Below are positions 44,096 to 52,885 of a DNA stretch of 64,000 nt, in pieces. Below the pieces are notes generated by a model. The model was not told the DNA's origin. It saw only the letters and a list, made by a program, of their open reading frames with translations, and made no database searches. Position numbers and translations under genes: made by a program. The first letter of the stretch is position 1. Each line of letters starts with the position of its first letter. The stretch comes from Paenibacillus harenae DSM 16969 (GTDB lineage: Bacteria > Bacillota > Bacilli > Paenibacillales > Paenibacillaceae): positions 124,001 to 188,000 of the forward strand of contig NZ_AULV01000014.1 of NCBI RefSeq assembly GCF_000422465.1, in the 5' to 3' direction.

Positions 44096-45520
44096 TTACT
44101 TAATGACGACGTATTCCAAGTTAACCAGCTTGGCGTAGGTTACGATTTGGTCTGTCGTCAGGTTCAAGGAAACAACGGTATGATGGCCGCCGCCATTCTC
44201 GATCCAAGCTTTCACTCCATCCTGGAAGTTCGGCTTCACCGTCCATAGGACGCGAGCGACAGGAAGATTAGGAGCCGGAACCGTCGGCTCGAATGCGGAA
44301 ACCTCGTTGATCAGCAATTTATAATGCGTGCCGAAGTCCGCCATGGATACGACGACGCCTTCGCCGGCTTTGCCGTCGAATACGAGACGCGCAGGATCTT
44401 CGCGATCGCCGATTCCGAGCGGGGAAACAATGATTTTCGGCTTGTTGCATGCCAAGGACGGATCTACCTCTAGCATATGGGATTGCAGGATAGCTTCCTG
44501 ACCGGCCGCCATCTCGTAGGTGTAATCCTCCATAAAGCCCGTGTTTTGATTGCGGCTCATCACTTTCATCAAGCGATCGAGCGCGGCCGTCTTCCAGTCG
44601 CCCTCGCCGGCAAAGCCGTAGCCCTGCGCCATCAGACGTTGGACGGCAAGACCGGGAAGCTGTTTCATGCCATGCAAATCTTCGAAGTTCGTCGTGAAGG
44701 CATTATAACCTTTCTCCTCGAAGAAACGTTTGAGCGCGATTTCATAGCTTGCTTGGACTCTGACGCTGGCTTCCCAAGCCTCTTTGCTGTTCGTGCCGTA
44801 ATCGAATTCGTAGAGCTCCGAATACTGACCCATCAGATCATCGATTTCCTGTTTCGTTACGGCATTCACGTACTGCACGAGATCGCCGATGCCGAAGTAG
44901 TCCACGGTCCATCCGAATTGAATTTGGGCCTCGACCTTGTCCCCTTCCGTTACGCCAACGTTGCGCATGTTGTCGCCGAAACGGGCGACTTTGATATTGA
45001 AGCTTTCGTTATAGGCAACCGCTACGTCCATCCAATCCGCAAGCTGCTGCTGCACCTCCGGACGTTCCCAGTAGCCTACGACGATTTTATTTTGTTTCTT
45101 CAGACGGGCATTGATGAAGCCGTATTCGCGGTCGCCGTGAGCGGCCTGGTTCAGGTTCATGAAGTCCATGTCGATCGTTGCCCAAGGAATGCTTTCATTG
45201 AACTGGGTTGCCAAGTGGAGCAGAGGCTTCTGCAGTAATTTCGTACCGCGAATCCACATTTTCGCAGGCGAGAACGTATGCATCCACGTGATGACACCCG
45301 CTACTTCGTCGCGATAGTTGACCTCTTTCATGATGCTTGTAATTTTATCCGCGCTGACAGCCAGGTCCTGCAAGACAAGCGGGTAAGGGAGCACACCGCT
45401 ATTATTCAAGGCATCCGTCATCGTCTGCGCATGGGCTTTCACTTCAGCGAGCGCTTCTTCCCCGTACAGATGCTGCGAACCTACGACGAACCAAAACTGT
45501 TTAGCTGCTGTTGTTGACAT
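44096..45520 (-). CDS. araA: L-arabinose isomerase
   Basis: ATG 45520 is preferred because the upstream ATG codons at 45529 and 45526 lie against the GAGG site. The 474-residue enzyme matches AraA in length and motifs: FWFVVGSQHLYG at the start, GVITWMHTFSPAKMWI at about residue 80, FGDNMRNVGVTEGDKV at about 195, FTTNFEDLHGMKQLPGLAVQRLMAQGYGFAGEGDWK at about 295, and the metal-binding His and Glu residues. It converts L-arabinose to L-ribulose in the cytosol. It is last in the araB-araD-araA operon. Confidence 0.97.
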   Translation of the reverse strand: MSTTAAKQFWFVVGSQHLYGEEALAEVKAHAQTMTDALNNSGVLPYPLVLQDLAVSADKITSIMKEVNYRDEVAGVITWMHTFSPAKMWIRGTKLLQKPLLHLATQFNESIPWATIDMDFMNLNQAAHGDREYGFINARLKKQNKIVVGYWERPEVQQQLADWMDVAVAYNESFNIKVARFGDNMRNVGVTEGDKVEAQIQFGWTVDYFGIGDLVQYVNAVTKQEIDDLMGQYSELYEFDYGTNSKEAWEASVRVQASYEIALKRFFEEKGYNAFTTNFEDLHGMKQLPGLAVQRLMAQGYGFAGEGDWKTAALDRLMKVMSRNQNTGFMEDYTYEMAAGQEAILQSHMLEVDPSLACNKPKIIVSPLGIGDREDPARLVFDGKAGEGVVVSMADFGTHYKLLINEVSAFEPTVPAPNLPVARVLWTVKPNFQDGVKAWIENGGGHHTVVSLNLTTDQIVTYAKLVNLEYVVIK

Positions 45521-45562
45521 CTTCATCATCCTCTTTTCTTTATTATATAATGGCTAAGACTA

Positions 45563-46258
45563 TTACTTCTGCCCGTAGTAGGCATCTTTCCCGTGCTTCC
45601 GAAGATAGTGCTTATCCAGAATGCCTTGAGGCAGTTCTTTAGCAAAATGGTTCAATTGCCGCGCGTACAGATTCATTTTGCACACTTCCTCCAGCACGAC
45701 GCTGTTCACGACCGCCGACTTCACGTCTTTCCCCCAAGTGAAAGGCGCATGTCCCTGGAGCAGGACAGCCGGGATCGCCATGACATCCAGTCCGCGCTTC
45801 TCGAACGTTTCGATAATAACGCGACCCGTCTCCGCTTCGTATCCCCGGTCAACCTCCTCTTGGTTCAAGAACCTTGCGCAAGGCACTGCGCCATAGAAGG
45901 TGTCCGCATGCGTCGTCCCCATGACGGGTACATCGAGTCCCGCTTGCGCCCAGATGGTTGCCCACGTCGAGTGGGTATGCACGATGCCGCCGATTTGCGG
46001 ATAGTGTTTGTACAACACGGCGTGAGTCGCGGTATCGGAGGAAGGTCTCATCTCTCCCTCGACCACATTGCCGTCGAGATCCACAACGACCATGTCGCCC
46101 GGTTTCATCTTCTCATAGCTGACTCCGCTCGGTTTGATCACGAACAGGCCGCTTTCCCGATCGACGGCGCTCGCATTGCCCCAAGTGAATTTCACGAGTC
46201 CGTGCTTCGGCAAATCCAGATTCGCTTGGTATACCTCTTCTTTCAGTTGTTCTAACAA
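45563..46258 (-). CDS. araD: L-ribulose-5-phosphate 4-epimerase
   Basis: A 231-residue class II aldolase-family epimerase. TTG start at 46258, 5 nt after GGGAGGGAC and only 2 bp beyond the araB stop. It has GNASAVDRE, KPSGVSY, metal-binding HTHSTWATIWAQAG, and the third-ligand region QGHAPFTWG. It makes D-xylulose-5-phosphate from L-ribulose-5-phosphate, feeding the pentose phosphate pathway. It is the middle gene of the operon. Confidence 0.97.
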   Translation of the reverse strand: MLEQLKEEVYQANLDLPKHGLVKFTWGNASAVDRESGLFVIKPSGVSYEKMKPGDMVVVDLDGNVVEGEMRPSSDTATHAVLYKHYPQIGGIVHTHSTWATIWAQAGLDVPVMGTTHADTFYGAVPCARFLNQEEVDRGYEAETGRVIIETFEKRGLDVMAIPAVLLQGHAPFTWGKDVKSAVVNSVVLEEVCKMNLYARQLNHFAKELPQGILDKHYLRKHGKDAYYGQK

Positions 46259-46260
46259 CG

Positions 46261-47883
46261 TTAGTCCCTCCCGTTCTCTAGCAGATGGTCTACAGCGGCT
46301 TGTTCGATAGCGAGCCCTGCTCGGTATCGTTTGATGAATGCTTGGAACCCTTTGACATCCATTGCATCCGGAGCAATCTCCTGTCCTTCGGCATCTTTAA
46401 ACACTTTCTGCTCGAGGAAGTTCTCCAGACTTTCATCTTGATCCTTGCCCGCCATGTAAGAAGCCAGAAGCGCCATGCCCCATGCCCCGCCTTCGCCGGC
46501 CGTCGACATGACCGAGATCGGTACGTTCAGCGCAGCGGCTAACGCTTTTTGTCCAACGACAGGGGTTTTGAAGAGGCCGCCATGAGCCAGGATGCTGTCA
46601 ATGGCCACCTGTTCGTTTTCGGTCAAAATGTCCATTCCGAGCTTCAATGCTCCGAAAGCCGTGAATAAGTGCGTTCGCATGAAATTGGCCAAATTAAAGT
46701 TGCTTTCCGGCGAACGAACGAACAACGGCCGGCCTTTGTCGATTCCCGTAATATTCTCGCCCGATAGATAACCGTAGCTAAGCAAACCGCCGCCATCCGG
46801 GTCGGCTTCCAATGCCTTATTGAGCAGCACGCTAAACAATTTGCCGGAATCCGCATGGAATCCCATGGCTTCGGAGAATTCTCGGAACAGTCCCATCCAG
46901 GCGTTGAGATCGCTGGAGCAGTTGTTGGCATGCACCATGCCGACCGGACTGCCGTCCGGCGTCGTGACCATATCAATCTCCGGATAAACCTTGGCTAATT
47001 CTTTCTCCAATACAATCATCGCAAAAACGGAAGTGCCCACGGAAATGTTTCCCGTACGCTTCCTGACGCTATTCGTGGCAACCATGCCTGTGCCGGCATC
47101 GCCTTCCGGAGGACATAGCGGAATGCCGGACTGCAGATCCCCGGCCGGGTCCAGAATGGCGGCTCCCGCTACCGTTAGCTCGCCAGCTTGCACGCCGGAG
47201 AGATGCACTTTGGGAAGAAGATCCTCAAGCTTCCACGGATAGCCTTTGGCCGCGATTAATTCATCGAATTGCTTGACCATCGTTGGATGGTAATTATGGG
47301 TTGATTCATCTATAGGGAAGATGCCGGAAGCATCTCCGATGCCGATTACTTTATTGCCGGTCAGCAGCCAGTGGATATAGCCCGCCAGCGTCGTTACGAA
47401 ATCAATGCGAGGCACATGCTCCTCTTCGTTTAATATCGCTTGGTACAAATGGGCGATACTCCAGCGTTCGGGGATATTAAACTGGAACAAGTCCGTTAGA
47501 TCCCTTGCTGCAGCACCGGTCGTTGCATTGCGCCAAGTCCGAAACGGCACTAGCAGCTCACCCGTGCTGTCGAATGCCATATAGCCGTGCATCATAGCGG
47601 AAAAACCGATCGAACCGACTGTTCGGAGGGTGACCCCGTAATTCTGTTCCACTTCCTGCTTCATTTCACGATAAGCGGTTTGGAGGCCTTTCATAATATC
47701 CTCCTGGTTGTACGTCCAATAACCGTCTTTCAGCAGATTTTCCCACTCAAAGCTTCCCGATGCGATGGTCTCGAAACGACGATCGATCAGCACCGCTTTG
47801 ATCCGCGTAGATCCGAATTCGATACCCAGCGAAGTTTCGCCCTTGGTTATCGCTTCTTTCAAGTCCGCATGATTCATGATCAC
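46261..47883 (-). CDS. araB: ribulokinase
   Basis: A FGGY-family sugar kinase of about 540 residues. GTG 47883 has AGAGGGG 6 nt upstream, better than ATG 47877 (12 nt) or the longer ORF start. The phosphate-1 motif is [32 protein letters not shown] and [19 protein letters not shown] belong to the ATPase core. The protein phosphorylates L-ribulose with ATP. It is the first gene of araB-araD-araA, downstream of a sigma-A promoter with an AraR box and a long leader carrying a tandem repeat. Confidence 0.96.
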   Translation of the reverse strand: MIMNHADLKEAITKGETSLGIEFGSTRIKAVLIDRRFETIASGSFEWENLLKDGYWTYNQEDIMKGLQTAYREMKQEVEQNYGVTLRTVGSIGFSAMMHGYMAFDSTGELLVPFRTWRNATTGAAARDLTDLFQFNIPERWSIAHLYQAILNEEEHVPRIDFVTTLAGYIHWLLTGNKVIGIGDASGIFPIDESTHNYHPTMVKQFDELIAAKGYPWKLEDLLPKVHLSGVQAGELTVAGAAILDPAGDLQSGIPLCPPEGDAGTGMVATNSVRKRTGNISVGTSVFAMIVLEKELAKVYPEIDMVTTPDGSPVGMVHANNCSSDLNAWMGLFREFSEAMGFHADSGKLFSVLLNKALEADPDGGGLLSYGYLSGENITGIDKGRPLFVRSPESNFNLANFMRTHLFTAFGALKLGMDILTENEQVAIDSILAHGGLFKTPVVGQKALAAALNVPISVMSTAGEGGAWGMALLASYMAGKDQDESLENFLEQKVFKDAEGQEIAPDAMDVKGFQAFIKRYRAGLAIEQAAVDHLLENGRD

Positions 47884-47909
47884 GTATTTCCCCTCTCTGT
47901 TCGCGAGTT

Positions 47910-47999
47910 GCACAGAAATGAAATCGCACCTATCTCGATCTCATTTCGTGATTTGCACAGAAATGATATCGCTCAAATCGCGATCTCATTTCGTGACAC
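47910..47999 (-). repeat. two tandem 45-bp hairpin units in the ara operon leader
   Basis: Units at 47910-47954 and 47955-47999 share GCACAGAAATGA, ATCGC and CGATCTCATTTCGTGA. Each unit folds on itself, since GAAATGA-ATCG is complementary to CGAT-TCATTTC. They lie 27-117 bp upstream of the araB start, inside the predicted leader. Confidence 0.8.
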
Positions 48000-48082
48000 A
48001 ACCCAGCCGAATACGATTCGTATAATAGCAGCTTCCGATCGAACCGGTCGCTCGATGAGAAAACCGGAAGATTCCGGTTAAA

Positions 48083-48096
48083 AGAAGGCGCTTTCC
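48083..48096. promoter_or_regulatory. candidate cre site downstream of the ara promoter
   Basis: On the minus strand GGAAAGCGCCTTCT matches 11 of 14 positions of the symmetrical cre TGAAAGCGCTTTCA. It lies about 10-20 bp beyond the predicted transcription start, a classic roadblock position for CcpA. Confidence 0.45.
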
Positions 48097-48111
48097 CTTA
48101 CTGACAGCCTT

Positions 48112-48140
48112 AGTATATTTTCTGTACGTACATTTGTCAA
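48112..48140 (-). promoter_or_regulatory. araBDA promoter with AraR operator in the spacer
   Basis: On the minus strand TTGACA (48140-48135), a 17-nt spacer and TATACT (48117-48112). The spacer contains the palindrome TGTACGTACA (48123-48132), which matches the core of the known AraR operator ATTTGTACGTACAAAT. Binding there would block RNA polymerase directly. The predicted leader to araB is about 220 nt. Confidence 0.88.
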
Positions 48141-48262
48141 TATAGTCTGATAGTTATACTAACATAAGTCGCAATGCCATCCCTGGTTGTCTCATCAATG
48201 TGTATTTCTGAGAATAAGAGTGGAATTTGTACCGTTGAAACCGCAAATACATGTCGCTGCAT

Positions 48263-48301
48263 TTGCATTTCATGCAATTCATGCTAAAATGTGTACGTAC
48301 A
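48263..48301 (+). promoter_or_regulatory. araR promoter and second AraR operator
   Basis: TTGCAT (48263-48268), 16-nt spacer, TAAAAT (48285-48290), followed at once by TGTACGTACA (48292-48301) over the expected start point. The box is identical to the araB-side box, with 169 bp between them, which permits co-operative or looped repression and araR autoregulation. Confidence 0.75.
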
Positions 48302-48334
48302 ACTTTCCGAACAACGATGAAAGAAGTGGATTGC

Positions 48335-49426
48335 ATGAAGCCAAAGTACCAGATCATCATTGATGATATCAAAAGTCATGTCCTCTCGGGAACGTACAAA
48401 TCAGGCGAGAAAATCCCTTCGGAGTCCGCTTTGCAGGACAGCTACAACGTTAGCCGGCAGACGGTTCGAAAGGCCATTCTGGCGTTATCGAACGAGGGGT
48501 TCCTAAGAAGCGAGAAGGGATCCGGCACTTACGTCAGCGGCCAATACCTGTCCAGACCAGGCGGGAAAACCATGAATAAAACAATCGGCGTCATTACGAC
48601 CTATATCTCGGATTACATCTTCCCCTCCATTATCCGCGGCATTGAAAGCCGATTAAATGAAGATAACTATTCCTTGCTGTTAGCCAGTACCAATAATGAT
48701 ATCGCACAGGAAAAAAAGGCGTTGGAAATGATGCTGTCCTACGGCGTGGATGGACTGATTATAGAACCTACCAGAAGTAATGTATACAACCCCAATATCG
48801 CCTACTACCTGTCTTTTAAGGAGAAGGATGTTCCGTTCGCGATGATCAATGCCTATTATGAAGAGCTGGAGGTTCCTTTCTTCTGTCTGGATGACGTGCA
48901 ATCCAGCTATCTCGCAACCCGGGAGCTGATTGCCAAAGGACATACCCGGATCGGCATCATTGCGAAAATGGATGATTTACAAGGGAAGTTTAGAATGAAG
49001 GGTTATATCAAGGCTCTTGGGGAGGCCAAATTACGGTTCCACCCCGAGCATTTGCTCTCTTTCGATACGGAGACGAAGCCGGACCTGTCCGCCAACCTGG
49101 AAGAGTTTCTGGACGACAATCGGGATGATTTGACTGCGCTTGTGTGTTACAACGATGAGGTCGGCTTGGAAGTCGTACATGTCTGCAAAAGAATGGGAAT
49201 CTCCATTCCGGACGAGCTATCCATCATTGGTCAGGACAATTCATATATCGCCAAGAACGCGAACATCCAACTAACGACGCTGACGCACCCCCAAGAACAA
49301 ATGGGACGCGATGCGGCGGACTGGGTTATTAAGAATTTACAGGGCAAAAAAGACTTGCCCGCCAACACCTACTACCAGCCCGTATTAATTGAGGGAGAAA
49401 CCGTGAAGGCGCTCGAAGTGGAATAG
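48335..49426 (+). CDS. araR: AraR, GntR/LacI-type arabinose repressor
   Basis: ATG 48335 starts MKPKYQIIIDDIKSHVLSGTY, as in known AraR proteins; the longer reading from 48251 would begin inside the promoter. The 363-residue protein has an N-terminal GntR winged helix (PSESALQDSYNVSRQTVRKAI) and a C-terminal LacI-type sugar-binding domain from about residue 75 (IGVITTYISDYIFPSII to ELSIIGQDNSYIA). It represses the arabinose genes until L-arabinose binds. It is divergent from araB, with two AraR boxes between them. Confidence 0.95.
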   Translation: MKPKYQIIIDDIKSHVLSGTYKSGEKIPSESALQDSYNVSRQTVRKAILALSNEGFLRSEKGSGTYVSGQYLSRPGGKTMNKTIGVITTYISDYIFPSIIRGIESRLNEDNYSLLLASTNNDIAQEKKALEMMLSYGVDGLIIEPTRSNVYNPNIAYYLSFKEKDVPFAMINAYYEELEVPFFCLDDVQSSYLATRELIAKGHTRIGIIAKMDDLQGKFRMKGYIKALGEAKLRFHPEHLLSFDTETKPDLSANLEEFLDDNRDDLTALVCYNDEVGLEVVHVCKRMGISIPDELSIIGQDNSYIAKNANIQLTTLTHPQEQMGRDAADWVIKNLQGKKDLPANTYYQPVLIEGETVKALEVE

Positions 49427-49442
49427 TTGTGGGGTGTGTTCT

Positions 49443-49489
49443 CACTTTTGGTACGGTTCCCCTTACACGCTATATCGGCTAAAAATGTG
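49443..49489 (+). repeat. dispersed intergenic repeat, copy 2
   Basis: It contains TTTTGGTACGGTTCCCCTTA and TATATCGGCTAAAAATGTG, the right part of the family consensus. It is followed directly by the terminator at 49490, the same order as at 61372-61455. Confidence 0.65.
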
Positions 49490-49516
49490 AAAGGAGCTTG
49501 CCGCGGCAGCTCCTTT
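49490..49516 (+). terminator. rho-independent terminator of araR
   Basis: AAAGGAGCT pairs with AGCTCCTTT around TGCCGCGGC (itself partly paired), then CTTATTTATT. Nearly the same hairpin recurs at 61430-61455. Confidence 0.85.
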
Positions 49517-49608
49517 CTTATTTATTACTTTAAAATCCAACAGCCGCTTTCCAGGTACTCACAATCCTCTCCGCTACCAGCTCAAGCTCTCGGTCCTGGA
49601 ATTTGGTG

Positions 49609-50556
49609 CTAGTGTAGTTTTGCGGGTGCCGCTAGTTGACCAGCCTTTTTCCGCCCCAAAAAATTCGTTCCGATCACTCCAGCGATAATGAATGCTGAAC
49701 CGAGTAGATGGTACCAGGCTATACTCTCTTTCAAGACCCAAGCGCCTGCAGCGAGGGATACGACGGTAGATAAATGGATAAACACGCCCATCTTCGAAGC
49801 CTCAATACGGGATAGAATATAGCTTCCCATCAACGCGGTGACGATTTGGACGATGCCAAGGTATACAATCAGCATGATAAAGGTAACGTCCACTAGCGGT
49901 TTAACAAGATTGCTTAGCGTTCCACCAGAGGAATGGATAGCTAATGATAGAACCAGAGAAACTGCAAATCCAACCCCCACCATGAAAAAACTGATCTCCG
50001 CCGGGCTGAAAAACGTTGAGATGGAACGGGAGAGCACACTGTATCCGGCAAAAACCACGCATGCCATAAGCAGCAAGGCAATTCCCTTCATGTTGGATAA
50101 ATCGATGCTGCTTCCCTTCATGATGAAGATAAATAGAACGCCGAAAACGGACAACAGGGTAGAAAGCTTTTGCAAGTAGGATGTAGCTTCTTTCAAAAAT
50201 GCGGCAGCGAGAACCATCGTCGCCACCGGCGTAAAGGCGTTGATAATCCCCCCTTCTGCAGAAGTGGCATATTGCAGCCCGAACGCTTGCAGCATAAAGA
50301 ATCCAATCGGATACATGCTTGCCAGCAGCAACAATTGACGAAGCGGCTTGCCCCGGTAGTTCAGCTTGAACGACCCGCACGTCGCCAGGATGGAGAGGAT
50401 GACAAATGCTGCGGCAAATCGAAACGTCAAGGAATCGATCGGACTTGTATAGTCCAGCGTCATTTTGACGAACGTGAACGAGATCCCGATGACGACAGCG
50501 TTTAGTACAGCGAGCAAATAGGCGAGCTTCGTCCCGGTTGATGCACTATTTGGCAT
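49609..50556 (-). CDS. EamA/DMT-family transporter
   Basis: ATG 50556 follows GAGGTG at about 8 nt and overlaps the end of the oxidoreductase gene by 11 bp; the ORF could be read further upstream but without a ribosome site. About 315 residues with ten membrane segments in two EamA repeats (first VVIGISFTFVKMTLDYTSPIDSLTFRFAAAF, second from KGIALLLMACVVFAGYS). This family exports metabolites or amino acids. Coupled expression with an FAD oxidoreductase under TetR control suggests that it exports the oxidoreductase product or substrate. Confidence 0.9.
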   Translation of the reverse strand: MPNSASTGTKLAYLLAVLNAVVIGISFTFVKMTLDYTSPIDSLTFRFAAAFVILSILATCGSFKLNYRGKPLRQLLLLASMYPIGFFMLQAFGLQYATSAEGGIINAFTPVATMVLAAAFLKEATSYLQKLSTLLSVFGVLFIFIMKGSSIDLSNMKGIALLLMACVVFAGYSVLSRSISTFFSPAEISFFMVGVGFAVSLVLSLAIHSSGGTLSNLVKPLVDVTFIMLIVYLGIVQIVTALMGSYILSRIEASKMGVFIHLSTVVSLAAGAWVLKESIAWYHLLGSAFIIAGVIGTNFLGRKKAGQLAAPAKLH

Positions 50557-51814
50557 AGCGAAGCACCTCTTCGGCAGCTTGCTTGGCGCTGGCCATGCCC
50601 GCATCGGCAAGCCGCCCCTCTGCTCCTACCCAATCGCCGGCGACATATAGACCCGCAACCTCCGGAACGACTGGGCTTGGAGCCGGTCCCGCCCCATTGT
50701 GACGTATTGTGCGTGAATCGTGGCCTACGAGAACATTAGGAGAAAAACGCATGGCAACGACTTCCTTCTCCCATCCCGGCTCCAAAAGATCCAAGAGATC
50801 GGTCAGCGACTTCTCGTCCACCCTTGCATCTCTCAAGTTATCGTTATCGTTATACCTCATTGCATGCAGTACAAGTGCGCCGTTGTCGCTCAATGTGACA
50901 GGCCCCGAATGCTTCGAGAAGTAGAGAGGTTCATCTAATCCGAGTGCAAACACACGCTCCGGGTACGGGAATTGTTTCAAAGCCACATCCAGACATGCGG
51001 CATAGAGAGGCTGCGATTCTTCTTTCCATCTACCGATCGACATCCCCCCTGCGCCTTGCACGAGCCGACATACCTCATGCGGCCCTGTTGCTGAGATGAC
51101 GCTAGACACCTTGATTTCTGCACCATCCGATAGCTTAACTCCCTGGACGCGTCCGTTCTCGATCAGGATTTGCCGGGCGCCGTTACCTACAACAATATCA
51201 GCGCCGGCTTTGGCAGCCGCATCGCGCAAATCGTCTACGACTGTCTGCCAGCCCCCCTCCACATAACGTACGCCTTTACCAGCGAGCTGACCTTGCTGGA
51301 TCACGAATCCGGCGCTAAGTACGCTCATATCACCGCAGTAGGACCATTGCCGGCACATGGCATGGAAGAAGAGACGAACACGCTCGTGACGAATGTTTTT
51401 GTTCGCCCATTCTTCTACGCTGATCGATCGTATCGACTCGGTTTCGATTTGGCTCAAACCGCCCATCAGGCTGCTCCACTCTTTATTTTCATCCGTGGTT
51501 ACATCGTTCGGCAGCTCCACGATTTTCCTTTGCATAATCCCGATCATGCTGCCCTTGATCGCGTAGCCTCCCTTTGGCAGGCAGCCAAGCTCGCTTAGAA
51601 TGCGAAGCGCGGCTCCTCCTTCATACATAGCATGAGGACCCAGGTTAAATAGCGCACCATTCATCTTTGCCGTCTGCGCAAGACCTCCCAACCTGCTTTC
51701 TTTTTCAAAAACGATGACGGATTTCCCTGCCCTCGCCAAATAAACGGCAGCCGTCAGTCCGGTAAGTCCCCCGCCGATCACGGCGGCATCATAATTGTTC
51801 TTTTCAAATGTCAT
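50546..51814 (-). CDS. FAD-dependent amine oxidase / phytoene-desaturase-like oxidoreductase
   Basis: ATG 51814 has GAGAGG 9 nt upstream, and the longer ORF would cover the TetR operator. The 422-residue protein has the dinucleotide motif YDAAVIGGGLTGLTAAVYLARAGKSVIVFEKESRLGG at the N-terminus and a C-terminal FAD motif PEVAGLYVAGDWVGAEGRLADAGMASAKQAAEE. This fits NAD(P)/FAD-binding amine oxidase, protoporphyrinogen oxidase or carotenoid desaturase relatives. No carotenoid or haem genes are near, so the substrate is open. It forms an operon with the DMT transporter. Confidence 0.88.
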   Translation of the reverse strand: MTFEKNNYDAAVIGGGLTGLTAAVYLARAGKSVIVFEKESRLGGLAQTAKMNGALFNLGPHAMYEGGAALRILSELGCLPKGGYAIKGSMIGIMQRKIVELPNDVTTDENKEWSSLMGGLSQIETESIRSISVEEWANKNIRHERVRLFFHAMCRQWSYCGDMSVLSAGFVIQQGQLAGKGVRYVEGGWQTVVDDLRDAAAKAGADIVVGNGARQILIENGRVQGVKLSDGAEIKVSSVISATGPHEVCRLVQGAGGMSIGRWKEESQPLYAACLDVALKQFPYPERVFALGLDEPLYFSKHSGPVTLSDNGALVLHAMRYNDNDNLRDARVDEKSLTDLLDLLEPGWEKEVVAMRFSPNVLVGHDSRTIRHNGAGPAPSPVVPEVAGLYVAGDWVGAEGRLADAGMASAKQAAEEVLRYAK

Positions 51815-51843
51815 CTGAATCATCCTCTCCATATAGAAATGGC

Positions 51844-51861
51844 TGTCAGTACTTACTGACA
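51844..51861. promoter_or_regulatory. TetR-family operator upstream of the oxidoreductase gene
   Basis: TGTCAGTACTTACTGACA is a palindrome with 7-bp perfect arms and an imperfect centre, 30 bp upstream of the start at 51814. It matches the operator at 52497-52514 in all positions except the centre. Confidence 0.88.
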
Positions 51862-51879
51862 AATTGGCTAAAAATTTTG

Positions 51880-52467
51880 CTAGGTGCTAAAAGCCCTAGC
51901 AAATATTTTCACGCTCTCCTGCATGAAAGTTTCCAGCTCGATATTCGGATAGTTCTTCCCGGATTCCAAATCGTTGACGAATGCACCGTATTGCGACATC
52001 ATGAACGTAAACGCTTGAATCCTTGGATTTGTGCAGATCATCTTCCCTTTCTCAGCCATACCGATAAAGTAGTCCGTCAGAAACTCCAGAAGCTGTAGCG
52101 GGTGCTGCAGAATCCGTTCTTTAAACCCAGGCAATTGAGCCTCGTCCTTCGTGCTGATCTGAATTAACTTCCGGTTGCGGTTCATGATTTCATGGTACGT
52201 CCTGCAGACAGTGAGCAGGTCAATCTCCAACTCCCAAACCAGCTTCTCCTCGAAAAATTTCCGCATCTCTTCGGCATAGTGAAACCGGTCAAAGGCGGAT
52301 TCAAGGAGTTTCTGTTTGCTGCCGAAATGGCGAAATAACGTCTTTTCGCTTAATCCGGCGGCCGCGGCGATCTTCTGCGTGGTAACGCCATTGTAGCCCT
52401 TCTCCGAGATCAAATTGATCGCAGCCAATAACAGCCTGTCGCTAACCCCCAGCTTACTGTCATCCAT
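51880..52467 (-). CDS. TetR/AcrR-family repressor
   Basis: A 195-residue protein with an N-terminal TetR helix-turn-helix (LISEKGYNGVTTQKIAAAAGLSEKTLFRHFGSKQKLLESAF, residues 18-58) and an all-helical ligand domain. AGAGGA lies upstream of the ATG at 52467. It lies directly upstream of the oxidoreductase and DMT genes on the same strand. Two matching palindromes, one 30 bp before its own start and one before the oxidoreductase, point to autoregulation and operon control. The inducer is unknown. Confidence 0.93.
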   Translation of the reverse strand: MDDSKLGVSDRLLLAAINLISEKGYNGVTTQKIAAAAGLSEKTLFRHFGSKQKLLESAFDRFHYAEEMRKFFEEKLVWELEIDLLTVCRTYHEIMNRNRKLIQISTKDEAQLPGFKERILQHPLQLLEFLTDYFIGMAEKGKMICTNPRIQAFTFMMSQYGAFVNDLESGKNYPNIELETFMQESVKIFARAFST

Positions 52468-52496
52468 TTTTCAAAATCCTCTCGCAAACATGTGTC

Positions 52497-52545
52497 TGTC
52501 AGTGGTTACTGACATTAGAATACGCCACTTCCATCCGGCTGTCAA
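52497..52545 (-). promoter_or_regulatory. tetR promoter with TetR operator
   Basis: On the minus strand TTGACA (52545-52540), 17-nt spacer, TATTCT (52522-52517), followed by the palindrome TGTCAGTAACCACTGACA (52514-52497) at the start point. The strong promoter with an operator over +1 predicts tight autorepression. Confidence 0.85.
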
Positions 52546-52607
52546 GAGGGAATGGAGCGCGCTCTCTATAATGAAAAGAACTTCATGCGGTTAAATGGAA
52601 AGTACAC

Positions 52608-52660
52608 TTGACATCGATTGCGTTGCACGATATACTTCCCTTGTGGAAAGCTAGCTTTCC
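52608..52660 (+). promoter_or_regulatory. promoter and palindromic operator of the HTH regulator operon
   Basis: TTGACA (52608-52613), 17-nt spacer, TATACT (52631-52636) is a near-consensus sigma-A promoter. A perfect 16-bp palindrome GGAAAGCTAGCTTTCC follows at 52645-52660, just before the ribosome site GAGGAGGG. It is probably the operator of the encoded HTH protein. Confidence 0.82.
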
Positions 52661-52678
52661 ATGAGGAGGGTAACCGCA

Positions 52679-52885
52679 TTGAACAACCGTTTAGAAGAAA
52701 TCCGCAAGCAACGCGGAATTAAGCAAGAAGAATTAGCAACGGCTCTTGAAGTGTCAAGACAAACGATCGGTTCGCTGGAAAACGGACGTTATAACCCATC
52801 GATCCTTTTAGCGTTCAAGATTGCTCGTTTTTTCGGTATGAGTATCGAAGAAATCTTTATTTATGAGGAGGATGAAAATGTATGA
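52679..52885 (+). CDS. small HTH (XRE/Cro) transcriptional regulator
   Basis: TTG 52679 lies 8 nt after GAGGAGGG; the ATG at 52661 is inside that site and is rejected. The 68-residue protein is a single XRE helix-turn-helix: LEEIRKQRGIKQEELATALEVSRQTIGSLENGRYNPS. It is of the YvaO/short Cro type that controls its own operon. The following membrane protein gene overlaps by 4 bp (ATGA), so they act together. A perfect palindrome at the promoter is the likely binding site. Confidence 0.92.
   Translation: MNNRLEEIRKQRGIKQEELATALEVSRQTIGSLENGRYNPSILLAFKIARFFGMSIEEIFIYEEDENV

Noticed and set aside
44477..45238. 253-codon plus-strand ORF opposite araA
   Set aside because: It is the antisense shadow of a certain arabinose isomerase gene, with no ribosome site or recognisable protein.
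45593..46255. 220-codon plus-strand ORF opposite araD
   Set aside because: Antisense shadow of araD.
47911..47950. cre-like sequence TGAAATCGC in the ara leader repeat
   Set aside because: The right half does not fit the cre consensus in either tandem unit; the repeat is better explained as a hairpin unit.
48251..48334. N-terminal extension of araR to 48251
   Set aside because: It would cover the araR promoter and operator; AraR proteins begin at the Met at 48335.
51815..51862. N-terminal extension of the FAD oxidoreductase to 51862
   Set aside because: It would cover the 18-bp TetR operator and the ribosome site; the dinucleotide-binding motif starts soon after Met 51814.
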